Shown here: positions 53,312-61,692 of the stretch, one piece after another
How the letters are laid out: each line of letters opens with the position of its first letter
Numbering within the stretch: the first letter of the stretch is position 1
Assembly: GCF_030499535.1 (NCBI RefSeq)
Contig: NZ_JASTLB010000001.1
Coordinates: 1,860,001 to 1,924,000, forward strand
Source: Streptomyces sp. TG1A-8
GTDB taxonomy: Bacteria; Actinomycetota; Actinomycetes; Streptomycetales; Streptomycetaceae
Reading direction: 5' to 3'
Length of the DNA: 64,000 bases
Notes under the pieces: generated by a model
The model's database searches: none
Told to the model about the DNA's origin: nothing
What the model saw: only the letters and a program-made list of their open reading frames with translations
Position numbers and translations under genes: made by a program

Positions 53312-53638
53312 TCACCGCTCGAACCGGCAGCCCTTCCCCGGCTCCGTGACGAAGTGTCCGGGGCGGGAGGGGCCGGCCTCCAGTCCCTCCTCGGCCGGGT
53401 CACGCGCACGCGCAGGCGGCCGGTCCCCGCCCCGTACGACGGCCCCCACGCCTCCGGCGGCGTCGGCCGCTTCCGACCGGCCGGCCGGCGGTGCGGACCG
53501 CCGCCTCCGGCGGGTGCCACCCGGTGGGGTGGGCCGGACGTCCCGGGCGGCCCGGGCGGCCTTCTTCGCGGCCGGGCCGCCGTTGAAGTCCGCCGTCTCC
53601 ACCGTCTCCTCGGTCTCCGCCCTCTCCACGGTCGTCAT
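53312..53638 (-). CDS. Possible small hypothetical protein
   Basis: A 108-residue frame starts with an ATG 6 bases after GAGG and uses G or C at nearly all third positions over the first 45 codons. The product is acidic at first (TTVERAETEETVETADF), then basic and Pro/Arg-rich, without a domain. It would be translated between the DUF3710 and OB-fold genes, 43 bases before the latter. It may be real, but composition alone cannot decide. Confidence 0.4.
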   Translation of the reverse strand: MTTVERAETEETVETADFNGGPAAKKAARAARDVRPTPPGGTRRRRRSAPPAGRSEAADAAGGVGAVVRGGDRPPARARDPAEEGLEAGPSRPGHFVTEPGKGCRFER

Positions 53639-54135
53639 GCCGTCCTCGCCCGGCCCGGCCGGCGCGGCACGCGGCGGTCCGCAGCCGGTCCGGCGGTCCG
53701 GTGGTCCGTTCACGCGAAGGGCTCGGCGACGCGGCCGCCGGCGCCCGCTTCCATCGCCCGGGCCCCCGCGCCGCAGGAGTGGCGGGCGGCACCGGAACCG
53801 GCACCCGGGTCGGCGCCGCGCGGGCCCCGGACCGCCTCGATGCATGCCCTCCAGCGGTGCGGCCCGGTCCCCCTCGGCCCCCTCGGACCGGGCCGCGCCC
53901 TCGGCGTCCTCGGCGTCCTCGGCGTGCAGCGAGGGGGCTGCGGCCCGGACCCCGGCGGGGGGGCGCCGGCGTGGCTGACGGCGGCCGGCGGAGCGGTGCG
54001 GGCGCCTTCGGCGAGCGCGCGGGCCCGGCCGGCCTCCTGTCCGAGGCGGCGGTCCGGGACGGCGGCCTGCGCGGCGGCGCTCCGCGCGGCGCGGGGACGA
54101 GCACCGTCCGCCGCCCGCGTGGGGAGGGGCACGCG
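53639..54135. other. Gene-free stretch between DUF3710 terminator and the small hypothetical gene
   Basis: No gene is supported. Overlapping open frames on both strands are Arg/Pro/Gly-rich, lack ribosome sites and have no recognisable family. Confidence 0.5.
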
Positions 54136-54169
54136 GAAGGGGCCGTGCCCCGCAGGACACGGCCCCTTC
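54136..54169 (-). terminator. Hairpin terminator after DUF3710
   Basis: GAAGGGGCCGTG pairs with CACGGCCCCTTC over 12 bases around a 10-base loop, 15 bases past the DUF3710 stop on the minus strand. Confidence 0.75.
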
Positions 54170-54183
54170 GCTCGTCCGCGGTG

Positions 54184-54945
54184 TCAGCGGACCTCGGTGA
54201 TCTCCGGTCCGCGCTGCAGCTGGCCCATGCCGCCGGAGAAGCGCGAGGACTCCTCCTGCTGGACGCCCTCGGGCACCATCTGGGCGTCGTTCGGCAGCTT
54301 GAGGACGATCGGGTCGCGGGGCGCCATCGGGCCGTCGCCGCGGACCACGACCGTGTCGCGGAAGATCTGCTCCAGCAGGCCGGCGGCCTGCGGCTGCACG
54401 GCGCCCTGGCCGGAGATCACGCCGCGCAGGAACCAGCGCGGGCCGTCGACGCCGACGAACCGCACGACCTGGAAGCCGCCGGTGCCGTCCGGCAGCTGGA
54501 CCGGTACCTGCGCGCGCAGCTCCCAGCCCAGCGGACCCTCGACCTCGTCGACGATGCCGCCCTGCTGGGTGATGCCGCCCGCGATCTCCTCGCGGACCTC
54601 GCCCCAGATGCCCTCGCGCTTGGGCGCGGCGAAGGCCTGGAGCTGGATGGCGCTGTCGCGCAGCACGACGGTCGCCGCGACGATCGCGTCACCGGCGACC
54701 TCGACCCGCAGCTCCATGCCGTCGACGCCCGGTACGAACAGCCCCCCGAGGTCCACGCGGCCCTCACCCGGCTCGCGCACCTCGCTGCTGTCCCAGGGCC
54801 CGTCGGGCCGGGGCCCGGGCTCCAGCCGGACGCGCTCGCGCTCGGCCCCGTCCTCCTCCGCCTCGGTGTCGACGCTGTCGACGACCTGCTCGGCCTCGCC
54901 GGCCGCGTCCTCGGCGGCACCCTTCTTCTTGCGACGTCCGAACAC
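54184..54945 (-). CDS. DUF3710-domain protein
   Basis: The 253-residue protein starts with a basic patch (VFGRRKKKG) and an acidic linker, then the DUF3710 domain at 50-240 (VDLGGLFVPGVDGMELRVEV, EVVEGPLGWELRAQVP-like block, and RWFLRGVISG). Function is unknown; it is found next to dut in actinobacteria. GTG 54945 follows GGAAGGA by 7 bases. It follows dut by one base, so it belongs to the same operon. Confidence 0.9.
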   Translation of the reverse strand: MFGRRKKKGAAEDAAGEAEQVVDSVDTEAEEDGAERERVRLEPGPRPDGPWDSSEVREPGEGRVDLGGLFVPGVDGMELRVEVAGDAIVAATVVLRDSAIQLQAFAAPKREGIWGEVREEIAGGITQQGGIVDEVEGPLGWELRAQVPVQLPDGTGGFQVVRFVGVDGPRWFLRGVISGQGAVQPQAAGLLEQIFRDTVVVRGDGPMAPRDPIVLKLPNDAQMVPEGVQQEESSRFSGGMGQLQRGPEITEVR

Positions 54946-54946
54946 G

Positions 54947-55543
54947 TCACTGTCCTTCCCGGTCGGATACGACCGAAGCGTATCGATTCCCACCCGCCCG
55001 ACCGCCCAGGGCGGCCTGACCACTTGTGCCTTTCGCGCCGCCCACCGCGGCATGGCCACCGGTGGACCCGAAGCCCGCCTCGGCCCGTGCCGAGCCGGGA
55101 AGTTCCGCGACCTCCCGGAAGCGGACCCTCTCGACCTGCTGGACGACCAGTTGGGCAATCCGGTCGAAGCGCTCGAACCGCACGGACTCGCGCGGGTCGA
55201 GATTCACCACGATCACCTTGATCTCCCCACGGTACCCGGCATCAACCGTCCCCGGGGCATTCACGAGGGCGACACCGCAGCGGGCGGCGAGGCCGGAACG
55301 AGGGTGCACGAAGGCCGCGTACCCCTCCGGGAGGGCGATCGACACCCCCGTGGGCAGCACGGCCCGCTCACCGGGCTCCAGCTCGCAGGGCTCGGTGGTG
55401 CGCAGATCGGCTCCGGCGTCCCCGGGACGCTCGTACCCCGGAAGCGGTACGTCCGGGTCGACCCGGCGGAGCAGCACGTCCAGGGGACCCCGGCCGGGGG
55501 GATCCGGGGTGCCGGCGGGATCCGGGGTGCCGGCGGGGCTCAC
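54947..55543 (-). CDS. dut: Deoxyuridine 5'-triphosphate nucleotidohydrolase (dUTPase)
   Basis: The 198-residue enzyme converts dUTP to dUMP and keeps uracil out of DNA. All five dUTPase motifs are visible: DAGADL (I), PRSGLA (II), GTVDAGYRGEI (III), RIAQLVV (IV) and GFGSTGG (V). An extra N-terminal stretch has a short duplicated AGTPDP repeat, coded by a tandem copy at 55500-55536. The GTG start overlaps the thioesterase stop in GTGA, and DUF3710 follows directly. The C-terminus is about 25 residues longer than usual. Confidence 0.95.
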   Translation of the reverse strand: MSPAGTPDPAGTPDPPGRGPLDVLLRRVDPDVPLPGYERPGDAGADLRTTEPCELEPGERAVLPTGVSIALPEGYAAFVHPRSGLAARCGVALVNAPGTVDAGYRGEIKVIVVNLDPRESVRFERFDRIAQLVVQQVERVRFREVAELPGSARAEAGFGSTGGHAAVGGAKGTSGQAALGGRAGGNRYASVVSDREGQ

Positions 55544-56124
55544 GGGTTCACCTCGAAGGCGCGGGCCCGGCGGACCTGGTCGGGGTCGTTCATGGCGGCC
55601 CGGATCTCCTCCTGGCGGCCGTGGTCGACGAAGTGGCCGACCCCGACCTCGACGAAGAGGGCGTCGGCGCGGGCGGCGAGGGGGCCGTCGGGGGCGTCGA
55701 CGCGTCCGGTGGCGGTGCAGTAGATCTTCCGGCCGGCCACGGCGGTGACCTCGGCCGCCAGGTGCAGGGTGCTGCCCACCGGGACCGGCCGCACGAAGTC
55801 GGTCTCCAGCCGGCCGGTGACGGCGATGGTCCGCAGCAGCCAGTTCAGCGAGCCGAGGGTCTCGTCGAGCGCGGCGGCCAGCACGCCGCCGTGGGCGAGT
55901 CCGGGGGCGCCCTGGTGGGCGGGCCGGACGGTGAACTCGGCGGTCAGGCGGACGCCCGCGCCGGCCCGGACCTCCAGGTGCAGGCCGTGCGGCTGCGCGG
56001 GACCGCAGCCGAAGCAGTGTTCGTAGTGGGCGCCGAGGAGCTCGCCGGGCGCGGGGGCGTCGGGGTGCCGTACCGGTTTCACCGCGTCGGCGGGGGGCTG
56101 AAGGGCTGCGGAACTACCACTCAC
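55540..56124 (-). CDS. PaaI-family (hotdog) thioesterase
   Basis: The 194-residue protein has a hotdog fold with the CFGCGP motif near 60 and AHGGVLAAALDETLG near 98, whose Gly/Asp or Glu act in acyl-CoA thioester hydrolysis. The substrate is unknown. GTG 56124 follows AAGG by 10 bases. It is coupled to dut by a GTGA overlap, an arrangement common in Streptomyces. It diverges from the DUF3093 gene. Confidence 0.88.
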   Translation of the reverse strand: MSGSSAALQPPADAVKPVRHPDAPAPGELLGAHYEHCFGCGPAQPHGLHLEVRAGAGVRLTAEFTVRPAHQGAPGLAHGGVLAAALDETLGSLNWLLRTIAVTGRLETDFVRPVPVGSTLHLAAEVTAVAGRKIYCTATGRVDAPDGPLAARADALFVEVGVGHFVDHGRQEEIRAAMNDPDQVRRARAFEVNP

Positions 56125-56182
56125 GTCCGCAGACCTTACCCGCGCGCCGGGGCCGTGCGGATCCCGTGCCAAGCTTGGCTCC

Positions 56183-56638
56183 ATGCAGCTTTCCGCCACC
56201 CCCTACGAAGAACGCCTCACCGCCCCCCGCTCGTGGTGGCTGATCAGCTTCCTCGTGGGCGTCTCGTTCGCCCTGATCCTGCTTCCGTTCGGCACGCTGC
56301 CGATGCTCGGCGGCCTGGTCGGCGGCACGGCGGCCGCCGCGGTGATGGCCAGTGCCTACGGCTCCCCGCGCATCCGTGTCGTGGGGGACTCGCTGATCGC
56401 GGGCGAGGCGAAGATCCCGGTGTCGGCGCTGGGCGAGACGGAGGTGCTGGACCCGGAGGAGGCCCGCGCCTGGCGCACGTACAAGGCCGACACCCGTGCC
56501 TTCCTGCTGCTGCGCGCCTACATCCCGGGGGCCCTGCGCGTGGAGGTCACCGACCCGGCGGACCCGACGCCGTACCTGTACCTGTCGACGCGCGAGCCGG
56601 AGAAGCTGGCGGAAGCGATCGAGGCGGCCCGGAAGTAG
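56183..56638 (+). CDS. DUF3093 membrane protein
   Basis: The 151-residue protein has two membrane helices at about 18-38 and 42-60 and a soluble C-terminal domain with LRVEVTDPADPTPYLYLSTR. It belongs to DUF3093, conserved in actinobacteria, function unknown. The start ATG lies 59 bases from the divergent thioesterase start, so the two share a short promoter region. Confidence 0.9.
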   Translation: MQLSATPYEERLTAPRSWWLISFLVGVSFALILLPFGTLPMLGGLVGGTAAAAVMASAYGSPRIRVVGDSLIAGEAKIPVSALGETEVLDPEEARAWRTYKADTRAFLLLRAYIPGALRVEVTDPADPTPYLYLSTREPEKLAEAIEAARK

Positions 56639-56665
56639 GTCCTTCCCGTGCGCGCCCGGGGGACT

Positions 56666-57577
56666 TCAGTCCCCCGGTTCCCCGGGGAGCCCGTCCATCC
56701 TCAGCGGATCGGCCGGCTTCTCCAGCGGGGGCAGTGCGGGCAGTTCCCGCCACGGCACCTGGATCTTGCGCAGGTCGGCCCTGATCCGGGCGGCGAGCCT
56801 TCTGGTGTCGCGGCGGTTCATCACCGCGCCGACGGCGGCTCCGACCATGAACGGCATGAGGTTGGGCAGGTCCCGGACCATCCGCTTCATGATCTGCTGA
56901 CGCAGCTCGCGCTTCATGCGGCCGCCGAGGGCCGAGTCGACGGTCGACGGTTTCGTCACGTCGATGCCGCGCTCCCCCGACCAGGAGGACAGGTACACGG
57001 CGGTGCGGGCCCTGAGGTTGCCCGGCGGCCGCACTCCGTAGACCTCGTGCAGTTCGGCGATCAGCTTCAGCTCGATCGCGGCGACTCCGGTGATCTCCGC
57101 GGCCAGCTCGGTCGGCATGGCCGGCGGTACGGGCAGCATGGCCGCCGCTCCGATCCCCGCGCCGACGGCCGAGGTCCCGGCCGCAGCGCCCGTCACGAGC
57201 CTGTCGGCGAGCTGCTCGGGCCCGAGGCCCGGGAACTGCCTGCGCAGGGTCGCGAGGTCGCGTACGGGGACGCGCGGGGCGATGTCGAGAATCCGGTCCG
57301 TGAGGTACGACAGTCCCGCGCGAGCGCGGCCACTGCCCCTGCGGGCGCCTTTCCGGGCCAGTTGCCGGGCCCTGCCCCGGATCACCGCGGCCCGCCCGGC
57401 GACGGGCGCGGGATCCGGTCCCGGCACCGGGGTGTCGCCGGTCGCCGGCTCGAGCGAGGCTCCCGCACCGGATGAGCCCCGCTCGTCGTCACGTGCACCG
57501 TGCGGGCCGTCGTACGGCCCCTTGTCCGCTCCCGGGAGGTGGAAGCGGCGCTTCCGCGGAGGGGTCGAGCCAGTCAC
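56666..57577 (-). CDS. Conserved hypothetical protein
   Basis: The 303-residue protein is found in this place in Streptomyces but I know no function. The first 65 residues are disordered and Pro/Asp-rich; an amphipathic middle (RDLATLRRQFPGLGPEQLAD) is followed by a Gly/Ala-rich hydrophobic stretch at about 128-150 (GAAAGTSAVGAGIGAAAMLP) and a second one near 245-255, which could insert in a membrane. It resembles EcsC-like proteins in outline only. GTG start; it precedes the DUF3093 stop convergently. Confidence 0.78.
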   Translation of the reverse strand: MTGSTPPRKRRFHLPGADKGPYDGPHGARDDERGSSGAGASLEPATGDTPVPGPDPAPVAGRAAVIRGRARQLARKGARRGSGRARAGLSYLTDRILDIAPRVPVRDLATLRRQFPGLGPEQLADRLVTGAAAGTSAVGAGIGAAAMLPVPPAMPTELAAEITGVAAIELKLIAELHEVYGVRPPGNLRARTAVYLSSWSGERGIDVTKPSTVDSALGGRMKRELRQQIMKRMVRDLPNLMPFMVGAAVGAVMNRRDTRRLAARIRADLRKIQVPWRELPALPPLEKPADPLRMDGLPGEPGD

Positions 57578-57590
57578 GGCCGACCCGTCC

Positions 57591-57887
57591 TCAGTCGCAG
57601 TCGCGGCAGATCGGCTGGCCGTTCTTCTCGCGGGCCAGCTGGCTGCGGTGGTGGACCAGGAAGCAGCTCATGCAGGTGAACTCGTCCTGCTGCTTCGGCA
57701 GGACCCGGACGGCCAGCTCCTCGTTCGAGAGGTCGGCGCCGGGCAGTTCCAGGCCTTCGGCGGCCTCGAACTCGTCGACGTCCACCGACGAGGTGGACTT
57801 GTCGTTCCGCCGGGCCTTCAGCTCTTCAAGGCTGTCCGAGTCGACGTCGTCGTCGGTCTTGCGTGGAGTGTCGTAATCGGTTGCCAT
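57591..57887 (-). CDS. DUF4193 zinc-ribbon protein
   Basis: The 98-residue protein has an acidic N-terminal half (LEELKARRNDKSTSSVDVDE) and a C-terminal zinc ribbon with CMSC and CRDC (two CxxC pairs). It is the actinobacterial DUF4193 family; related small proteins may touch RNA polymerase, but no function is proven. ATG follows GGGAG by 7 bases. It lies upstream of the 303-residue gene on the same strand with a 13-base gap, likely an operon. Confidence 0.92.
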   Translation of the reverse strand: MATDYDTPRKTDDDVDSDSLEELKARRNDKSTSSVDVDEFEAAEGLELPGADLSNEELAVRVLPKQQDEFTCMSCFLVHHRSQLAREKNGQPICRDCD

Positions 57888-58278
57888 GTCGCTCTCCCCC
57901 TCTGGGTGTCTGCGGTGTCTCCAGCGCACGTAACGCGTGAGAGGCCGGACTTGTGCCCGACCTGAGGCGGAGATTTTGCCTCACATCAAGGTCTGTTACT
58001 CAATCGACACCCGACCCGACCCTGCGCGAGCGATCGGCTTGGATGGCGGTGTGGACCGTACACGGTTTGCATGCCGCACCCCAAAGGGGCCTCCCCGTGT
58101 ACTTCCCGTGATCGAGAGCCCTGAAAACCAGGACTTTCCCGGCTTTCCGGTCGATGCCGCGATCACGCACGGTGCATGACTGAAAAGCCGCTCATGTGAT
58201 CGATCACACAGGCTGAAGCTCATTCGGTGGACGAAAAATTCCGCGTGGAGCGAACGACTTCAGTTGCGTCGCCCCTGA
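57888..58278. other. Intergenic region between DUF4193 and cutS
   Basis: No gene is supported. It has the DUF4193 promoter area, with an inverted repeat TGAGGC-N9-GCCTCA at 57963-57983, and the 3' flank of cutS. GC content is lower near 58130-58260. No clear cutS terminator was seen. Confidence 0.55.
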
Positions 58279-59532
58279 TCACCCGGGCAGTGTGACACGC
58301 ATCACCAGACCACCGCCCTCACGTGGCTGCGCCATGATGTGGCCGCCGTGCGCGCGGGCCACGGACCGGACGATGGACAGGCCGAGACCGACACCCTTGT
58401 CGCTGCCCGTGCGCTCCGTGCGGAGCCGCCGGAAGGGCTCGAAGAGGTTGTCGACCTCGTACGCCGGCACGACCGGCCCGGTGTTGACGACGGTCAGCAC
58501 CGCCTGCCCGTGCTGCGCCTCGGTGGTGACCTCGACGAAGCCGCCCTCCTCACCGGGCACGTTGTAGCGCACCGCATTCTGCACCAGGTTCAGCGCGATC
58601 CGCTCCAGCAGCACACCGTTGCCCTGCACCACGGCGGGCCTGCGCTCGCCGCGGACGGTGACGCCCTTGGCCTCCGCCTCGGCGTGCACCTGGTCGATGG
58701 CCTGGCCGGCCACCTCGGCCAGGTCGACCGGTTTGCGCTCGACGATCTGGTTGTCGCTGCGGGCGAGCAGCAGCAGCCCCTCGACCAGTTGTTCACTGCG
58801 CTCGTTGGTGGCCAGCAGCGTCTTGCCGAGCTGCTGCAGCTCCACCGGCGCGTTCGGGTCCGACAGGTGGACCTCCAGCAGCGTGCGGTTGATCGCCAGG
58901 GGCGTGCGCAGCTCGTGGGAGGCGTTGCCGACGAAGCGCTGCTGGGCGGTGAAGGCCCGCTGCAGCCGCTCCAGCATGTCGTCGAAGGTGTCCGCCAGCT
59001 CCTTCAGCTCGTCGTCCGGGCCGTCGAGCTCGATCCGGCGGGAGAGGTCGGAGCCGGCCACCTGGCGGGCGGTGCGGGTGATCCGGCCGAGCGGGGAGAG
59101 CACTCGGCCCGCCATGGCGTAGCCGAACGCGAAGGCGATCACGGCCAGGCCCAGCAGGGCCAGCAGCGAGCGGCTGAGCAGGTTGTCCAGGGCCGCCTGC
59201 CGCTGGTGGTCGACGCACCGGCTGATGGCGTCGTTGAAGTCCGGCAGCGGCAGGCTGGTCGTGTTGATCGCGGGGCAGTTGTCGCTGGAGACCTTGAGCC
59301 CCTCGAAACTGACGATCTTGAACAGCGGCTGGTTGCCGGTGTTGATCGCCTGCGCGGCCAGCAGGTAGATGATCGACAGCAGCAGGATGCCGGCGATCAG
59401 GAACATGCCGCCGTACAGCAGCGTGAGCCGTATGCGGATGGTCGGGCGCAGCCAGGGCAGGGGGGCGTGCGGCCTGCGGGGATCCCAGGTGGGCTTCGGG
59501 GGCGCCTGCGGCGGCGCGGGGGTGGCGGCCAC
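58279..59532 (-). CDS. cutS: Sensor histidine kinase CutS
   Basis: The 417-residue membrane kinase has two membrane helices (35-60 and 120-142) around an extracellular loop with exactly two Cys (Cys86 and Cys106), a HAMP domain (143-195), the phospho-acceptor His206 in NASHELRTPLAI, and a HATPase domain with N (LVQNAVRYN), G1 and G2 (GVGLGLSIV) boxes. With CutR it forms the CutRS system, first described in Streptomyces lividans as repressing antibiotic production. The two Cys could form a disulfide and sense redox or secretion state; that is inference. GTG starts 6 bases after the cutR stop. Confidence 0.94.
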   Translation of the reverse strand: MAATPAPPQAPPKPTWDPRRPHAPLPWLRPTIRIRLTLLYGGMFLIAGILLLSIIYLLAAQAINTGNQPLFKIVSFEGLKVSSDNCPAINTTSLPLPDFNDAISRCVDHQRQAALDNLLSRSLLALLGLAVIAFAFGYAMAGRVLSPLGRITRTARQVAGSDLSRRIELDGPDDELKELADTFDDMLERLQRAFTAQQRFVGNASHELRTPLAINRTLLEVHLSDPNAPVELQQLGKTLLATNERSEQLVEGLLLLARSDNQIVERKPVDLAEVAGQAIDQVHAEAEAKGVTVRGERRPAVVQGNGVLLERIALNLVQNAVRYNVPGEEGGFVEVTTEAQHGQAVLTVVNTGPVVPAYEVDNLFEPFRRLRTERTGSDKGVGLGLSIVRSVARAHGGHIMAQPREGGGLVMRVTLPG

Positions 59533-59538
59533 CGGGGA

Positions 59539-60192
59539 TCAGATCCGGTAGCCGGAGCCGGGCACGGTGACGATCACCGGTGGCTCGCCCAGCTTGCGGC
59601 GCAGGGTCATGACGGTCACGCGCACCACGTTGGTGAACGGGTCGGTGTTCTCGTCCCAGGCCTTCTCCAGCAGCTGCTCGGCGGAGACCACCGCACCCTC
59701 GCTGCGCATCAGCACCTCCAGCACCGCGAACTCCTTCGGCGCGAGCTGGATCTCCCTGCCGTCGCGGAAGACCTCGCGGCGGTTGGGGTCGAGCTTGATG
59801 CCGGCCCGCTCCAGGACCGGCGGCAGGGGGACGCTCGTGCGCCGGCCGAGGGCGCGCACGCGGGCGATCAGCTCGCTGAAGGCGAAGGGCTTGGGCAGGT
59901 AGTCGTCGGCGCCGATCTCCAGTCCCTCGACGCGGTCGCTGACGTCACCGGAGGCGGTGAGCATGAGCACCCGCGTGGGCATGCCCAGCTCCACGATCCG
60001 GCGGCAGACGTCGTCGCCGTGCACGAGCGGGAGGTCGCGGTCGAGGACGACCACGTCGTAGTCGTTGACGCCGATGCGTTCCAGGGCGGCCGCACCGTCG
60101 TACACGACGTCGACGGCCATGGCCTCCCGGCGCAGTCCGGTGGCCACCGCATCGGCGAGCAGCTGCTCGTCCTCGACGACGAGTACGCGCAC
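59539..60192 (-). CDS. cutR: Response regulator CutR
   Basis: The 217-residue protein has a receiver domain (1-115, phosphorylated Asp51 in VVVLDRDLPL, conserved Lys in LPKPFAF) and an OmpR/PhoB-type winged helix (125-217, LAPKEFAVLEVLM, VVRVTVMTLRRKLG, PGSGYRI). It is activated by CutS. GTG 60192 follows GGAAGGA by 9 bases. Direct repeats in its upstream region could be an autoregulatory site. Gene order cutR-cutS and size match the known system. Confidence 0.95.
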   Translation of the reverse strand: MRVLVVEDEQLLADAVATGLRREAMAVDVVYDGAAALERIGVNDYDVVVLDRDLPLVHGDDVCRRIVELGMPTRVLMLTASGDVSDRVEGLEIGADDYLPKPFAFSELIARVRALGRRTSVPLPPVLERAGIKLDPNRREVFRDGREIQLAPKEFAVLEVLMRSEGAVVSAEQLLEKAWDENTDPFTNVVRVTVMTLRRKLGEPPVIVTVPGSGYRI

Positions 60193-60611
60193 GTCGCTTG
60201 TCCTTCCTGTGTCCGCCCGCGCAGTGCGCCGTGGGCGCGCGCGGACGGCGGTGTTCCGTGTGGTGTGACCTCCATCCTGCCCTTTTCCGCCGTAAGTCGG
60301 CGGTAAGGCGGGGGGCCGGGGCCGCGAGGGACCGGTGCCGCGGAACGGGAATGCCAGATTTTTTCCGGCGGTTGAGGTTTCCGTGGAGGGGAGCGGGGGG
60401 AGGACGGGTTTACACCCCGCGATCACGCTCTGCACGTGCCGCAGCACCATGCGGTACTCCGCGATCCGCTTCCGCAGAGTGGACGCGGGTGCCCGGCACC
60501 GCCGCCGCCCGGCAGGGCAGCGCCGGGCACCTGTGAGAGCCGTGATCGCCCCTTCCCGACCCGGCACACCCCCGTGCCACCGACCCACGACCCTGGACGA
60601 GGGGGCGCAGC
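60193..60611. other. Intergenic region upstream of cutR
   Basis: No gene is supported. It contains candidate CutR repeats at 60291-60310, a lower-GC patch (CCAGATTTTTTCCGG near 60353) and the leader of the small plus-strand gene. Confidence 0.55.
60291..60310 (-). promoter_or_regulatory. Direct repeats upstream of cutR
   Basis: GTAAG occurs at 60292-60296 and 60303-60307, in CGTAAGTCGG and GGTAAGGCGG, 11 bases apart. OmpR-family regulators bind tandem half-sites with such spacing. The site is about 100 bases before the cutR GTG. Confidence 0.45.
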
Positions 60612-60785
60612 ATGGACGCATTCACCGCAGGACTTCTGCAGCGCATAAGGGCGACCGAGTCCGATCTGACCCGGGCCCGCGACGAAGGCGACGACTTCCT
60701 GGTCGAGGTGGAGCAGGCAGAGCTGGACGACCTGCGCCGCCTCGCCGCCGAACACGGCGTGGAGGTCGGCGCGTCACGCGTCTGA
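60612..60785 (+). CDS. Small conserved hypothetical protein, 57 residues
   Basis: The product MDAFTAGLLQRIRATESDLT, ending VEVGASRV, is a short, highly charged coiled-coil-like helix pair (heptad-like Leu/Ile/Val). It has no membrane segment. The start ATG is behind GAGGGGGC. A protein of this size between cutR and the inositol-phosphatase gene is a standard feature of Streptomyces, so it is likely real. Function is unknown. Confidence 0.85.
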   Translation: MDAFTAGLLQRIRATESDLTRARDEGDDFLVEVEQAELDDLRRLAAEHGVEVGASRV

Positions 60786-60868
60786 TCCGATCGGCCCGCA
60801 CTACAGGACGGGACCCCGGCGAATCCAGCGCCGGGGTCCCGTCGTCCACCTTCCCCCGTTGCCGCCCG

Positions 60869-61684
60869 TCAGTCGTGCCAGGCCCCGAAATCCTCCAGGA
60901 GCCGCTGGAGGGGCTCGAAGACGCCGGGGACGGCGGCGACCGTCAGGCCGCGCGAGGGGCGCTCCCCGGGGCGCCCACCGGTCAGCGCGCCCGCTTCCCG
61001 CGCGATCAGGTCCCCCGCGGCCACGTCCCACGCGTGGAGCCCGCGCTCGAAGTAGCCGTCCAGCCGGCCGCAGGCCACGTCGCACAGGTCGACCGCCGCC
61101 GAGCCGCCGCGCCGGATGTCGCGCAGCAGCGGGATGAGGCGGGCCGCCACCTCGGCCTGGTGGGAGCGGACCTCGGCGACGTAGTTGAAGCCGGTGGAGA
61201 CCAGTGCCTGGTCCAGCGGGGGTGCGGGCCGGCAGGACAGCGCGCGTTCGCCCTCCCAGGCACCGGTGGCCCGGGCCCCGCCGCCGCGCACCGCGTGGTA
61301 GGTCTCGCCGCGCATCGGCGCCGCGACGACCCCGACGACGGTCTCGCCGTCCTGCTCGGCCGCCACGGACACGGCCCAGGTCGGCAGTCCGTAGAGGTAG
61401 TTGACGGTGCCGTCGAGCGGGTCGATCACCCAGCGGACGCCGCTGGTGCCCGCGTTGTCGGCGCCCTCCTCGCCGAGGAAGCCGTCGCCGGGGCGGCGGG
61501 CGGAGATCAGGTCGGTGATCAGTTTCTCCGCCGCGATGTCCATCTCGGTGACGACGTCGATGGGGCTCGACTTGGTCCTCGCCACGGCGAGATCGGCCGG
61601 GCGGCCGTCCCGCAGCAGCTCGCCGGCGCGGCGGGCGGCCTCCAGGGCCAGTTCGAGCAGTTCCCTGTGCAGGGCGTCGGTCAC
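60869..61684 (-). CDS. Inositol monophosphatase-family protein
   Basis: The 271-residue enzyme has the Mg2+-dependent phosphatase motifs: GEEGADN (metal Glu), WVIDPLDGTVNYLYG (DPxDGT), and AWDVAAGDLIAREAG (WDxAAG) near the C-terminus. It removes phosphate from inositol phosphate or a similar substrate; other family members act on fructose bisphosphate or histidinol phosphate, so the substrate is uncertain. GTG follows AGGAG by 5 bases. It follows the ferrochelatase gene by 8 bases, forming an operon. Confidence 0.92.
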   Translation of the reverse strand: MTDALHRELLELALEAARRAGELLRDGRPADLAVARTKSSPIDVVTEMDIAAEKLITDLISARRPGDGFLGEEGADNAGTSGVRWVIDPLDGTVNYLYGLPTWAVSVAAEQDGETVVGVVAAPMRGETYHAVRGGGARATGAWEGERALSCRPAPPLDQALVSTGFNYVAEVRSHQAEVAARLIPLLRDIRRGGSAAVDLCDVACGRLDGYFERGLHAWDVAAGDLIAREAGALTGGRPGERPSRGLTVAAVPGVFEPLQRLLEDFGAWHD

Positions 61685-61692
61685 GGTTCTCC

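Noticed and set aside
52541..55723. A plus-strand open frame of about 1,060 codons
   Set aside because: It is antisense to DUF3159, the OB-fold gene, DUF3710 and dut, all of which have recognised families.
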